A program made the position numbers and the translations under genes. Positions 27,024 through 35,137 of a stretch of DNA of 64,000 bases are shown piece by piece; within the stretch, counting starts at the first letter, position 1; every line of letters starts with the position of its first letter. A model generated the notes under the pieces. It saw nothing but the letters and a program-made list of their open reading frames with translations. It searched no databases and was not told the DNA's origin. Origin of the DNA: Chloroflexota bacterium (GTDB taxonomy: Bacteria; Chloroflexota; Ktedonobacteria; Ktedonobacterales; Ktedonobacteraceae); assembly GCA_902810755.1 (NCBI GenBank), contig CADDYT010000009.1, positions 20,166 through 84,165 of the forward strand, read 5' to 3'.

Positions 27024-29672
27024 ATGGAAGATACGAGCGTTTCAGGCAGCAATGAGCCGGGGAAGCAGCCAACAGCGAACAGGCCCCTGTATAATAGAAC
27101 TTCAGGAACACCGACAACTCCATTGACGGCAAATGGCAAGGCACAGGCTCCCGCGCAACCGGCGGCGCAGACACAGGAGCCGCAGACGGTTGACAGTTTG
27201 CAACTGGTGGTGATTGAGGGCTTTCAGGTTGGGCGCGGCGTGGCGCGGATCGACCCGGCGGATATGGCGCGGCTGGGCTGCCAGGCGGGCGATATCGTAC
27301 TGGTGACGGGCAATCGCACGACGGCGGCGAAGGTGGTGCCGAGCGCGCTGGTAGATCGCGGCCAGCAGACGATTCAGATGGATAGCCAGGTGCGGCAGAA
27401 CAGCGCATCAGGGCTGGGCGAGCGCGTGACGGTGCGTAAGGCGAAGGTGCGCAACGCCGAGAAGATTACGCTGTTGCCTTTAAGCGGGGGCGCGCCGATT
27501 CAGGAGAGTGACCTGCAATATATCGCTCGCTATCTGGTGGGCTTGCCGGTGGTGATCGGCGACCTGCTGCGCGTGGGAACGCCCGGCGCGGCCCCCCGTG
27601 AATTCCTGATTATCAGCACGACGCCCGCGACGCCCAGCTACGGCTTGCAGAAGCGCAAGACGGGCGAACTGACCGCGATAGAGCCACCGGTGCAGCCGCA
27701 GCCTGTTACGGATGTCGAGGCGGTGCTGGTGCAAACCGGAACCCTTGTCAAGGCACAGGCACGAGGCGCGCAAAACGGTGGCCCCGGTCGCGTCAGCTAC
27801 GAAGATATCGGCGGCCTGGGCAAAGAATTGCAGCGCATCCGCGAGATGATCGAACTGCCGTTGAAGTACCCCGCCGTCTTCGACCGCCTGGGCGTGGAGC
27901 CGCCCAAAGGCGTCCTGCTCTATGGCCCTCCCGGCACCGGCAAGACGCTGATCGCCCGCGTGGTGGCGGCTGAGACCAACGCGGCCTTCTTCAACATCAA
28001 CGGGCCGGAGGTCATCAATAAGTTTTACGGGGAGAGCGAGTCGCGGCTGCGCTCGGTCTTCCAGGAGGCGCAGAAACGCGCCCCCAGCATCATCTTCATT
28101 GATGAAATAGACGCGCTGGCTCCCCGGCGTGCCGAGACGGGCGGCGAGGTAGAGCGGCGTATCGTCGGGCAGTTGCTGGCGTTGATGGATGGCATGGCCT
28201 CGCGCGGGCAGGTGGTAGTCATCGGCGCGACCAACCAGCCCAACGCGCTTGACCCGGCCCTGCGTCGGCCTGGCCGCTTCGATAGAGAGATTGCCCTGCG
28301 CGTGCCGGATGTGCGCGGGCGCATGGAAATCCTGCGCATCCACAGCCGCGAGGCCGCGCTGGCCAACGACATCGACTTCGCCCGCCTGGCGCAATTGACG
28401 CCCGGCTTCGTCGGAGCCGATCTGGAGGCGCTCTGCCGCGAGGCGGCCATGATCGCCCTGCGCCGCGTGCTGCCCTATATCGATTACCAGCGCGGCTATA
28501 TCCCCTACGAGACGCTGGTCAACCTGAGCATCACGATGGCTGATTTCCAGGCCGCGCTGCGCGAAGTCGAGCCTTCGACCACGCGCGAGGTCTATGTGGA
28601 GGTCAGCGAAACATCGTGGGATGATATTGGCGGTATGGAGAAGACCAAAGATATGCTGACGGAGGCTGTGGAGTGGCCGCTGCGCTACCCGGAAGTCTAC
28701 AGCAATGCAAAGGTCGAGCCGCCGCGCGGCGTGCTGCTGGCAGGCCCTCCGGGATCGGGCAAGACGTTGATCGCGCGCGCGCTTGCCAACCAGTGCGAGG
28801 CCAGTTTCATCTCCATTAAGGGGCCGGAGCTGCTCTCCAAGTGGGTCGGCGAGTCGGAAAAGGGCATTCGTGAAATCTTCCGCCGCGCCAAACAGGCCGC
28901 GCCGTGCATTGTCTTCTTCGATGAAATCGACGCTCTGGCCCCGCGCCGCAGCGGCGGCGAGATCGACGGGCAGGTGGGCAACCGCGTCATTGCGCAATTG
29001 CTGACCGAGATGGATGGCATCGAGGGGCGCGAGGGCGTGATCGTGCTGGCTGCAACCAACCGCCCGGAACTGATCGACCCGGCCTTGCTGCGTCCCGGTC
29101 GCTTCGATATGGTGGTGGAGCTTGCCTATCCCAACGAGGAGGAGCGCCGCGCCATCTTCGCCGTTCACACACGCGGTCGCCCGCTGGCGCCAGAGATCAC
29201 CCTTGAGGAACTGGCCGCCCTGACAGAAGGGCGCAGCGGCGCCGATATCGAGGCGATCTGCCGCCGTGCCTCGCTGCTGGCGTTGCGCGAATGGATCTCC
29301 CCCAAGCTGCAAATGGCGCGCGTACAGGTCACCGAGGCAAAGGATGACGAGGGGCAGGAAAGCGGAGCAGCGACGCCTGAAGTGACCACAGCAGGCGCCG
29401 GTCAGGATGGTCAGAACGAGCAAAAGAGCCAGGATGGCCCGGTACAGCCGACGACCCGTTTCGAGATTCGCCCGGAGCATTTTGCGCAGGCCATTGACGA
29501 GCAGCGCGAACGCTACGCCGTGCAGGAGGAGGCAGAAGCGGCGAGAATGCGTCAAGAAGCCGGTCGCCAGCGTTTACTTGAAATAGCAGCAGGGCAACAG
29601 GAGCCGAAACAGAAGCGTCCACTGCGCGGCTTCCGTCTCTGGCTCGCACGTCTGTTCGGGCTAGTACCATGA
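27024..29672 (+). CDS. CDC48/VAT-like AAA+ ATPase
   Basis: An 882-residue protein with two AAA modules in tandem, as in archaeal VAT and eukaryotic CDC48/p97. After about 55 disordered residues comes an N domain (double-psi barrel type, LQLVVIEGFQVGRGVARID). D1 has GPPGTGKT near residue 300 and IIFIDEIDALAPRR near 357. D2 has GPPGSGKT near 574 and IVFFDEIDALAPRR near 630, each followed by an SRH arginine region (PGRFD). The C terminus is charged and Gln-rich. It would unfold or extract protein substrates using ATP. The start is the ATG behind GAGGGAA. It is single and ends at a terminator. Confidence 0.93.
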   Translation: MEDTSVSGSNEPGKQPTANRPLYNRTSGTPTTPLTANGKAQAPAQPAAQTQEPQTVDSLQLVVIEGFQVGRGVARIDPADMARLGCQAGDIVLVTGNRTTAAKVVPSALVDRGQQTIQMDSQVRQNSASGLGERVTVRKAKVRNAEKITLLPLSGGAPIQESDLQYIARYLVGLPVVIGDLLRVGTPGAAPREFLIISTTPATPSYGLQKRKTGELTAIEPPVQPQPVTDVEAVLVQTGTLVKAQARGAQNGGPGRVSYEDIGGLGKELQRIREMIELPLKYPAVFDRLGVEPPKGVLLYGPPGTGKTLIARVVAAETNAAFFNINGPEVINKFYGESESRLRSVFQEAQKRAPSIIFIDEIDALAPRRAETGGEVERRIVGQLLALMDGMASRGQVVVIGATNQPNALDPALRRPGRFDREIALRVPDVRGRMEILRIHSREAALANDIDFARLAQLTPGFVGADLEALCREAAMIALRRVLPYIDYQRGYIPYETLVNLSITMADFQAALREVEPSTTREVYVEVSETSWDDIGGMEKTKDMLTEAVEWPLRYPEVYSNAKVEPPRGVLLAGPPGSGKTLIARALANQCEASFISIKGPELLSKWVGESEKGIREIFRRAKQAAPCIVFFDEIDALAPRRSGGEIDGQVGNRVIAQLLTEMDGIEGREGVIVLAATNRPELIDPALLRPGRFDMVVELAYPNEEERRAIFAVHTRGRPLAPEITLEELAALTEGRSGADIEAICRRASLLALREWISPKLQMARVQVTEAKDDEGQESGAATPEVTTAGAGQDGQNEQKSQDGPVQPTTRFEIRPEHFAQAIDEQRERYAVQEEAEAARMRQEAGRQRLLEIAAGQQEPKQKRPLRGFRLWLARLFGLVP

Positions 29673-29696
29673 GCCGTTGGGCATTGTAAGGACTCA

Positions 29697-29752
29697 TCTC
29701 TAGCTCGCACGTCTGTTCGGGCCAGTACGCTGAAAGCACTGGCCCATTTTTC
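29697..29752 (+). terminator. Intrinsic terminator after the CDC48-like gene, arising from a duplicated gene end
   Basis: GGGCCAGT (29719-29726) pairs with ACTGGCCC (29738-29745), followed by ATTTTT. The segment 29697-29728 is a near-identical copy (2 differences in 32) of 29636-29667, the last codons of the ATPase gene, so one terminator arm derives from a duplicated gene end. Confidence 0.8.
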
Positions 29753-29890
29753 TCTATCTCTGGGAATTCTGTCACATTTGTATTGAGAAATCTTTCACAT
29801 GTATGTACAATGTAAGTATGGAAGGCGTCATTTGATGGAGGGAATGTAGGACATTACGTCAAATTGCGTCTATTACGGAGAATAACCCAC

Positions 29891-29920
29891 TTACAATTCG
29901 CAATTGGACTATGGTATAAT
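29891..29920 (+). promoter_or_regulatory. Promoter of the small gene/histidine kinase pair
   Basis: TTACAA (29891-29896) and a consensus TATAAT (29915-29920) are spaced by 18 bases. The start of transcription near 29927 gives a UTR of about 35 bases. Confidence 0.75.
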
Positions 29921-29960
29921 ATGTTACAGAGAGCGTGCTTAAAAGAGAAGGGAGAACACT

Positions 29961-30344
29961 ATGTCATCTGTGCCTGACAACTCCTCTTCCGTTACCCGTG
30001 AGCAAGTGGCCGAGGCATACTTGAAGGCTCTCCGGCTCATCGATGATCGGGTTACACCTCTACTTGGAAAAGCCACTACGCGCGTCTTAGTACAGGTTGC
30101 CGCGAGACATGTTTTAGAGCAGTATCCATTTCTCCAGTTTTTGATGAAAATCCCGTATACCGAAGTCAATCCGTCCGTTATCCATGAGCAGCTTGCCGGT
30201 GTTTCTCCCCAGGAACTGGATGTCGGCCTGAATGCGCTCCTCCAGCAGTGTTTCGCCGGGCTGAAGGAGCTGGCCGGTGATATTATTGCGCCGCCACTGC
30301 GCGATGAAGTCAGCCGTCAACTGGGAGAGAAACACTGGCAGTAG
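29961..30344 (+). CDS. Hypothetical protein paired with a histidine kinase
   Basis: A 127-residue, mainly helical soluble protein without a domain I recognise. Helical stretches include REQVAEAYLKALRLIDDRVTPLLG and VGLNALLQQCFAGLKELAGDIIAPPL; between them RHVLEQYPFLQFLMKIPYTEVNP looks like a packing core. It ends 3 bases before the start of the kinase gene, so the two are translated together. The likely role is a sensor, adaptor or regulator of that kinase, but this is inferred only from the arrangement. Confidence 0.7.
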   Translation: MSSVPDNSSSVTREQVAEAYLKALRLIDDRVTPLLGKATTRVLVQVAARHVLEQYPFLQFLMKIPYTEVNPSVIHEQLAGVSPQELDVGLNALLQQCFAGLKELAGDIIAPPLRDEVSRQLGEKHWQ

Positions 30345-30347
30345 TGC

Positions 30348-32132
30348 ATGGAGAGCAGAGTGCAAGCAGAACCAGAACTAACCGAAGGTACATACCGTAC
30401 TTCCGTTACCACGCAAAGTGGGGATAGGATCGGCTCCCTGCTGCGTGAAATGGAGTATCTTAATACTATTGGCAAACGTTTTGTTGCGGCCAATAACCGC
30501 TTTCAGGTCCATCACGCGCTGCTGGCGGCATTGCAGGAGCAGTACCGTTTTGCCGCCTGCGCCATTTTGCTCAAGGATAAACCGTTCCAGCTCTCTATTA
30601 TTCCGGCCTACCCTCTCAGCACCGCCTTCATCGATGCAATGGTGGCACGCATCGCCAGCGCAGCCAGCGTGATCGATTTTCCCCATATGACCGCGCAGGA
30701 ACTGGCCGACGCGGCGTATCTGGATGCCCCGGAAGTGCTACTGCCGCCGGTCTCGGTAGAGGCGCCGGGCGAGGGCGAGATCGGTTCTTGCCTGAACATC
30801 CCTCTGACCGTCGAGGACCGCATCATTGGCCTGCTGAGCCTGTTCGATACCCAGATCGGCACCTTTGATACGGAACGGCTCAAGTTCACGACGATCATCG
30901 CCGACTATGCCGCTGTTGCACTGGAAAATGTGCGCCTGCGCGAAAGCGAGCGGGCGCTGTGGCAACAGGCCGAGGCAGAACGTCGACGGCTGGCGCTGAT
31001 TATCAGCAGTATGGCGGAGGGCCTGCTGATTACAGACGCCAGGGGGGCAGTCACGTCGCTCAATCAATCGGCACAACGCCTGCTGGCACAGGCCAGCGTT
31101 GATCTCAAGCAAGGCATTCCTTTAAGCAAGCTGGCGGCTTCCAGCGACATTCCCTGGCTGTATCAACTGGCAACTATTGTCGACAAGGCCCTGGCAAATC
31201 AGGTAGTGATGAATCAGGAGCTGATTGCCAGCGAAAGCAGTCAAACCGTGCCGCTGACGCTGAGTATCAGCGCGGCGCCGCTGCACAACGCGGGTGAGGA
31301 GCAGAAACGCCCCAGCGGCGTGGTCGCGGTTCTCAACGATGTCACCTCGCAGAAACAGGTTGAACGGCTCAAAGACGAATTTGTCTCGGTCGTCTCGCAC
31401 GAACTGCGCACACCGCTGACAGCCATCAAAGGCTATACGCAGCATCTCGTGCGCCGCCTGGAACGCCGCCTGCGCACGGCACGGCAGGCACAAACGCAGC
31501 CACCCCAGAAGCTCCAGGAGCAGAATGCGCCCGCGCCAGAACCGCCAGAGACCTACGACCTGCGCAGCCTGTATATCGTGCAGAGTCAGGCCGAACACCT
31601 GGAGCGGCTGGTCAACGACCTGCTCGACCTCTCGCGCGTGCAGTGGGGCCACCTGGAACTGCATCCCGACACTTTCTTCCTGGCGGACCTGCTCGCGGAA
31701 AGCGTGCATGCCGTGCAGGTCGGCGCCGAACAACACAGCATCTCTCTGGAGATCAATGTCCCCGATACACAGATCGTGGCTGACCGTCAACGGATCGCAC
31801 AGGTCGTGGGTAATATTCTGGATAACGCGGTTAAATACTCTCCGCACGGCGGTCAGATCATCGTCAGCCTGCAGGAGCAGGACGGCGACTTTCTAGTGAG
31901 CATCTGCGATCAGGGTATTGGCGTCAGCCCCGAATACCTTGACCATATCTTCGAGCGTTTCTACCGCGTGCGCAATACGGCCAGCCACCAGTATTCCGGC
32001 ATCGGTCTCGGCCTCTACGTCGCCAGGGCGATTGTCGAGCGGCATGGTGGGCGCATCTGGTTCTCCAACAACCCCGGCAACGGCAGCACCTTCTACTTCA
32101 CGCTTCCACACACGCCACGTGTAGAGGCGTGA
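30348..32132 (+). CDS. Cytoplasmic sensor histidine kinase (GAF-PAS-HisKA-HATPase)
   Basis: A 594-residue kinase with no membrane helix. A GAF domain (about residues 45-195) precedes a PAS-like domain (about 210-335, LALIISSMAEGLLITDARGAVTSLN style). The dimerisation helix carries the H-box VVSHELRTPLTAIKGY. A Pro/Gln-rich insertion of about 35 residues sits in the loop of the dimerisation domain (around residue 375-410), which is unusual. The ATPase domain has N-box NILDNAVKYS, G1 DQGIGVS and G2 GIGLGLYVARAI. No response regulator is adjacent, so its partner is elsewhere. The upstream 127-residue protein is its co-translated neighbour. Confidence 0.93.
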   Translation: MESRVQAEPELTEGTYRTSVTTQSGDRIGSLLREMEYLNTIGKRFVAANNRFQVHHALLAALQEQYRFAACAILLKDKPFQLSIIPAYPLSTAFIDAMVARIASAASVIDFPHMTAQELADAAYLDAPEVLLPPVSVEAPGEGEIGSCLNIPLTVEDRIIGLLSLFDTQIGTFDTERLKFTTIIADYAAVALENVRLRESERALWQQAEAERRRLALIISSMAEGLLITDARGAVTSLNQSAQRLLAQASVDLKQGIPLSKLAASSDIPWLYQLATIVDKALANQVVMNQELIASESSQTVPLTLSISAAPLHNAGEEQKRPSGVVAVLNDVTSQKQVERLKDEFVSVVSHELRTPLTAIKGYTQHLVRRLERRLRTARQAQTQPPQKLQEQNAPAPEPPETYDLRSLYIVQSQAEHLERLVNDLLDLSRVQWGHLELHPDTFFLADLLAESVHAVQVGAEQHSISLEINVPDTQIVADRQRIAQVVGNILDNAVKYSPHGGQIIVSLQEQDGDFLVSICDQGIGVSPEYLDHIFERFYRVRNTASHQYSGIGLGLYVARAIVERHGGRIWFSNNPGNGSTFYFTLPHTPRVEA

Positions 32133-32161
32133 GGAAATGGAGCGAGGGCCGAGGCCAGCCC

Positions 32162-32435
32162 CAGGCCACCCGCAAGGGATGGCCCTACTAGAGACGATGC
32201 GTTTGTGCCACTTGTGGGGCGGTCGTCTCTCGTAGGGCCATCCCCATAGGCGTCAACTTCAGGCCGCCCCAGGCCAGCCGCCAGGGGTGGCCCTCCTCTA
32301 GACGGACGTATCGTAGGGCTTGTGGAGCCGCCGCCTATAGTAGGGCCACCCCTGGCGGCTGGCCTGCTTCGCGCTCGCGCGGGCTTAAGTGAACGCCTAT
32401 GGGGCCATCCCTTGCGGGTGGCCTGGGGGTAGCCT
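32162..32435. repeat. Cluster of dispersed palindromic repeats, copies 3a and 3b plus half-unit
   Basis: Copy 3a (32162 to about 32246) has a complete left arm, but its right arm runs into CCCCATAGGCGTCAACTTC, the complement of the half-unit module seen at 13783. Copy 3b is complete (32270-32366). A forward half-unit beginning CTTAAGTGAACGCCTATGGGG follows (about 32384-32428). The rest of the 32133-32558 spacer holds no gene I can support. Confidence 0.8.
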
Positions 32436-32558
32436 TCAGTTAACGCCTACGGGTAAATCCCTACTGAGTGATCTAAAAGCGGCCCACGCTCGTTCCCTCT
32501 CTGAGCAAACACGATGGCTCGATTCTGACAATGTAAAGAGGGAAAAGGAGAGTTACTC

Positions 32559-32978
32559 ATGTCTACAGAAGCGAATGTGGCGGTCGCGCGCCGCGTCTTT
32601 GATGAGCTTTTCAGCCAGGGAAAGCTGGATGCTGCCGACGACATTTATGCGCCAGAACATACCAGCCACGACCCGCAGGCGCCGGGCGTCAATGGGGCAG
32701 AGGCGATGAAGCATTACATCGGGATGTACCGCGCGGCCTTTCCCGACCTTCAGGTTTCCAGCGACGATATCATCGCCGAGGGCGACAAAGTTGTTATCCG
32801 CTGGACAGCTCGCGGCACCCATCAGGGCGAGTTGATGGGCGCACCTCCCACCGGCAAGCAGACCGTCGTGACCGGCATCAACATCTTCCGCGTCAAAGAC
32901 GGTCGCATCGCCGAAGAGTGGGTCAACTGGGACACCCTCGGCCTGCTGCAACAGCTTGGCCTGGCTCCGAAGATGTAA
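32559..32978 (+). CDS. SnoaL-like / ester cyclase family protein
   Basis: A 139-residue NTF2-like fold protein. It opens with the family pattern ANVAVARRVFDELFSQGKLDAADDIYAPEHTSHDP and continues with DLQVSSDDIIAEGDKVVIRWTARGTHQGELMG and INIFRVKDGRIAEEWVNWD. Members act as small cyclases or hydrolases or have no known activity; the substrate cannot be assigned. The start is behind AAAGGAGAG. A short hairpin repeat follows its stop codon. Confidence 0.85.
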   Translation: MSTEANVAVARRVFDELFSQGKLDAADDIYAPEHTSHDPQAPGVNGAEAMKHYIGMYRAAFPDLQVSSDDIIAEGDKVVIRWTARGTHQGELMGAPPTGKQTVVTGINIFRVKDGRIAEEWVNWDTLGLLQQLGLAPKM

Positions 32979-32987
32979 AAAAAGTCT

Positions 32988-33021
32988 CCCCTGTCATTCT
33001 TCGCTGCGCTCAGCATGCCAG
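32988..33021. repeat. TGTCAT hairpin repeat, copy 2
   Basis: CCTGTCATTCTTCGC...GCTCAGCATGCCAGG forms a short interrupted stem and shares its loop sequence with the other TGTCAT-family hairpins. It lies between convergent genes. Confidence 0.6.
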
Positions 33022-33069
33022 GTGAAAGGCGTTTGTTCCGGCATGGGAAAGGACGATTCTCATAGCATA

Positions 33070-33537
33070 TTAACGTGACAGGTATGTTACTGTCCAGGTA
33101 TCGACGTAGCGGATAAGACGCGCGCCGTGTAGCAGGAGCAGATCGCACGCGCGCTGGATCTGGTCGCGGCGGGGAAGATGCACCACGAGGATGTGGTTTC
33201 CCCGCCGCGCTTCGTGCAGGTAGATATCGCCAAAACCTTCGTCCATAAACGTGAGCAGGCGCGTGAGCATTTTTGCGAGCTGGCCTTGCTGCTGGCGTTT
33301 GCGTTCGACAGCAGCAACATAGTCCCAGCAGGACATGATATGAATATCCTGGCTATCATGACCATCGGCATGCAGCGCGAACACTGCCTGCACCACGTCT
33401 TCCAGGTCATTAAAGACGCAATGTAGATATTTGCAGGGAAAAGGGGATGGTGGGAATGTTTGCTGAGAGGATACCGGCAGCAGGTCGATTCCACGCTCAT
33501 TTTCGCCTTCATTATACGTCTGTGCAAAAAAATTCAC
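33070..33537 (-). CDS. Hypothetical protein
   Basis: A 155-residue soluble protein. The central part (CVFNDLEDVVQAVFALHADGHDSQDIHIMSCWDYVAAVERK) looks like a small alpha/beta domain, reminiscent of stress-related proteins in which a strand, helix and glycine turn alternate. The second half (GDIYLHEARRGNHILVVHLPRRDQIQRACDLLLLHGA) continues the same pattern. I do not recognise the family. The true start may be internal because the first 30 residues have low conservation character. Convergent with the SnoaL-like gene. Confidence 0.6.
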   Translation of the reverse strand: MNFFAQTYNEGENERGIDLLPVSSQQTFPPSPFPCKYLHCVFNDLEDVVQAVFALHADGHDSQDIHIMSCWDYVAAVERKRQQQGQLAKMLTRLLTFMDEGFGDIYLHEARRGNHILVVHLPRRDQIQRACDLLLLHGARLIRYVDTWTVTYLSR

Positions 33538-33836
33538 GAGTCTTCATCTCCTCCTTGTTACTGCTGATGTTACTCACTACTGCTTTTGTTGACGGAGATG
33601 GCTTCTCTCCTATCATGCTTCAGGATAGCAGTAATTCATTGAAACGCTATTGGAAAAACATGTGAATATTCTAATTCGGGTTTCTCAGGCACCTACCCTA
33701 CATCATAATGCGGGTTATTTAGAACTTATACGCCGGAAGTGAGAAAATATCAGACAACAATACGTATTTGCTGTATGCGGGTATTGAGCGAAGGTTGCTG
33801 GCACTAACAGTAATACTTCCATGCAAAAGGAGAGGT

Positions 33837-34448
33837 ATGATGGAGGAAAATGATCCCAGGCAGGTAATTATTGACTATATTTGCCGTCCACAGGGGCCGA
33901 TCATCGAAGAAAAGATGCAGCCGACCCCGGCGGGGGCAAAACATGCATGGCGAGGGATTACACGCGCCTCCGGCGGCCTCGGCGCGAAGGAATCGACCAT
34001 ACAATTCCTTCAGCAGCGCAGCATGCCTGATCGCCAGTTGCACCTTGTGACGTTTGAAGATGAGGAGGGACGACAGGTTAGCTGGTTCTGCTGCCTTCTG
34101 CTGGAACCATCCGGCCAATGGATTTTTGCCGGAGGGGCCGGTGGCGCGAGAGTAGAAGAGATGCCGAAGCGCGAGAATCCCTGGGTCAATATGGGAGGTG
34201 GCTGGAAAAAGAACCTTTTCTGGGCGGGAGGCCGTGTGCTGGACAACGGGCTGAACGTGGTGCGCGTGCGCCTGGTCGCCGAAAATGGAATCATCCTGGA
34301 AGATACGGTGCAGGACGGGATAGTGATGTTCGTCTCCAACGAGACGCTGCCACTACCCGTTCAGGTCGAGTTGTACGATGGCGCTGGCACGCTGGTAGGA
34401 ACGCACATGTTTCCGAGACACCTTCCCAGGATACCTCACGAGGGATAA
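33837..34448 (+). CDS. Hypothetical protein
   Basis: A 203-residue protein from the ATG at 33837, chosen over the upstream 33768 start because AAAGGAGAGG lies just before it. It is rich in Trp and Gly and contains beta-type segments (LEPSGQWIFAGGAGGA, NVVRVRLVAENGIILEDTVQDGIVMFVSN, VQVELYDGAGTLVG) suggestive of an all-beta C-terminal domain. No signal peptide and no recognised family. The 299-base region before it (33538-33836) contains only AT-rich promoter-like sequence. Confidence 0.65.
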   Translation: MMEENDPRQVIIDYICRPQGPIIEEKMQPTPAGAKHAWRGITRASGGLGAKESTIQFLQQRSMPDRQLHLVTFEDEEGRQVSWFCCLLLEPSGQWIFAGGAGGARVEEMPKRENPWVNMGGGWKKNLFWAGGRVLDNGLNVVRVRLVAENGIILEDTVQDGIVMFVSNETLPLPVQVELYDGAGTLVGTHMFPRHLPRIPHEG

Positions 34449-34524
34449 TCATCTTCTATCAGCAAATGGCACATGTACTCCACCTCCTGTCCCTACAGCG
34501 ACCCGACATTCCAACTTTCGTCAG

Positions 34525-35028
34525 TCAATGTTCAGTATCAATCTCAGGGATGGGCAGTTTCGGCACATACGCCCGCTTATAGACCATGATGGTGCGTTTG
34601 AACTCGATGACGACTTTGCCGTGCTGATTGAAGCCGGTGGTTTTGACCTGCACGATGCCGCGTTCGGGGTGCGATTTTGATTCGCGTTTTGCCAGCACTT
34701 CGCTGCGGGCGTAGATGGTGTCGCCGTTGAAGACAGGGGCGGGCAGGCGCACTTCGTCCCAGCCGAGGTTGATGGCGTTCTGGGAGAGGTCGGAGACGGA
34801 GAGGCCGGTGACGAGAGCGAGGGTGAAGGTTGAGTCGACGAGAGGGCGGCCAAACTCGGTTTGCGCGGCATAGGCGGAGTCGAAGTGGATGGAGTTGGTG
34901 TTGACGGTGAGCAGGGTGAACCAGATATTGTCCGCCTCGGTGATGGTTCTGCCGAGCGGGTGCGGATAGATATCGCCGACCTCGAAATCTTCGTAGCAGC
35001 GTCCTGTCCAGCCGTGTTTGATGGGCAT
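34525..35028 (-). CDS. MaoC-like (R)-enoyl-CoA hydratase / dehydratase
   Basis: A 167-residue hot-dog fold protein. The family opening YEDFEVGDIYPHPLGRTITEADN and the following TVNTNSIHFDSAYA (active-site Asp/Asn-His region) are clear. The start at 35028 follows AAAGGAGG; an upstream in-frame ATG at 35082 lies inside the repeat and is not used. It is downstream of the acyl-CoA dehydrogenase on the same strand, so the pair probably degrades or modifies a CoA thioester. Confidence 0.87.
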   Translation of the reverse strand: MPIKHGWTGRCYEDFEVGDIYPHPLGRTITEADNIWFTLLTVNTNSIHFDSAYAAQTEFGRPLVDSTFTLALVTGLSVSDLSQNAINLGWDEVRLPAPVFNGDTIYARSEVLAKRESKSHPERGIVQVKTTGFNQHGKVVIEFKRTIMVYKRAYVPKLPIPEIDTEH

Positions 35029-35047
35029 AGGAAACCTCCTTTCGGCT

Positions 35048-35134
35048 ATGTCATCCTGAGTGAAACGAAGGATCTGAGGCAACCGGTTAGCCAGTATGGC
35101 GCGTTCAGATTCTTCACTTCACTCAGGATGACAT
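35048..35134. repeat. TGTCAT hairpin repeat, copy 3 (full-length)
   Basis: ATGTCATCCTGAGTGAA pairs perfectly with TTCACTCAGGATGACAT, and an inner GATCTGA/TCAGATTC continues the stem. It lies between the acyl-CoA dehydrogenase and MaoC genes. Repeats of this type (TGTCATCCTGAGTGAA...) occur in many bacterial genomes. Confidence 0.8.
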
Positions 35135-35137
35135 GGA

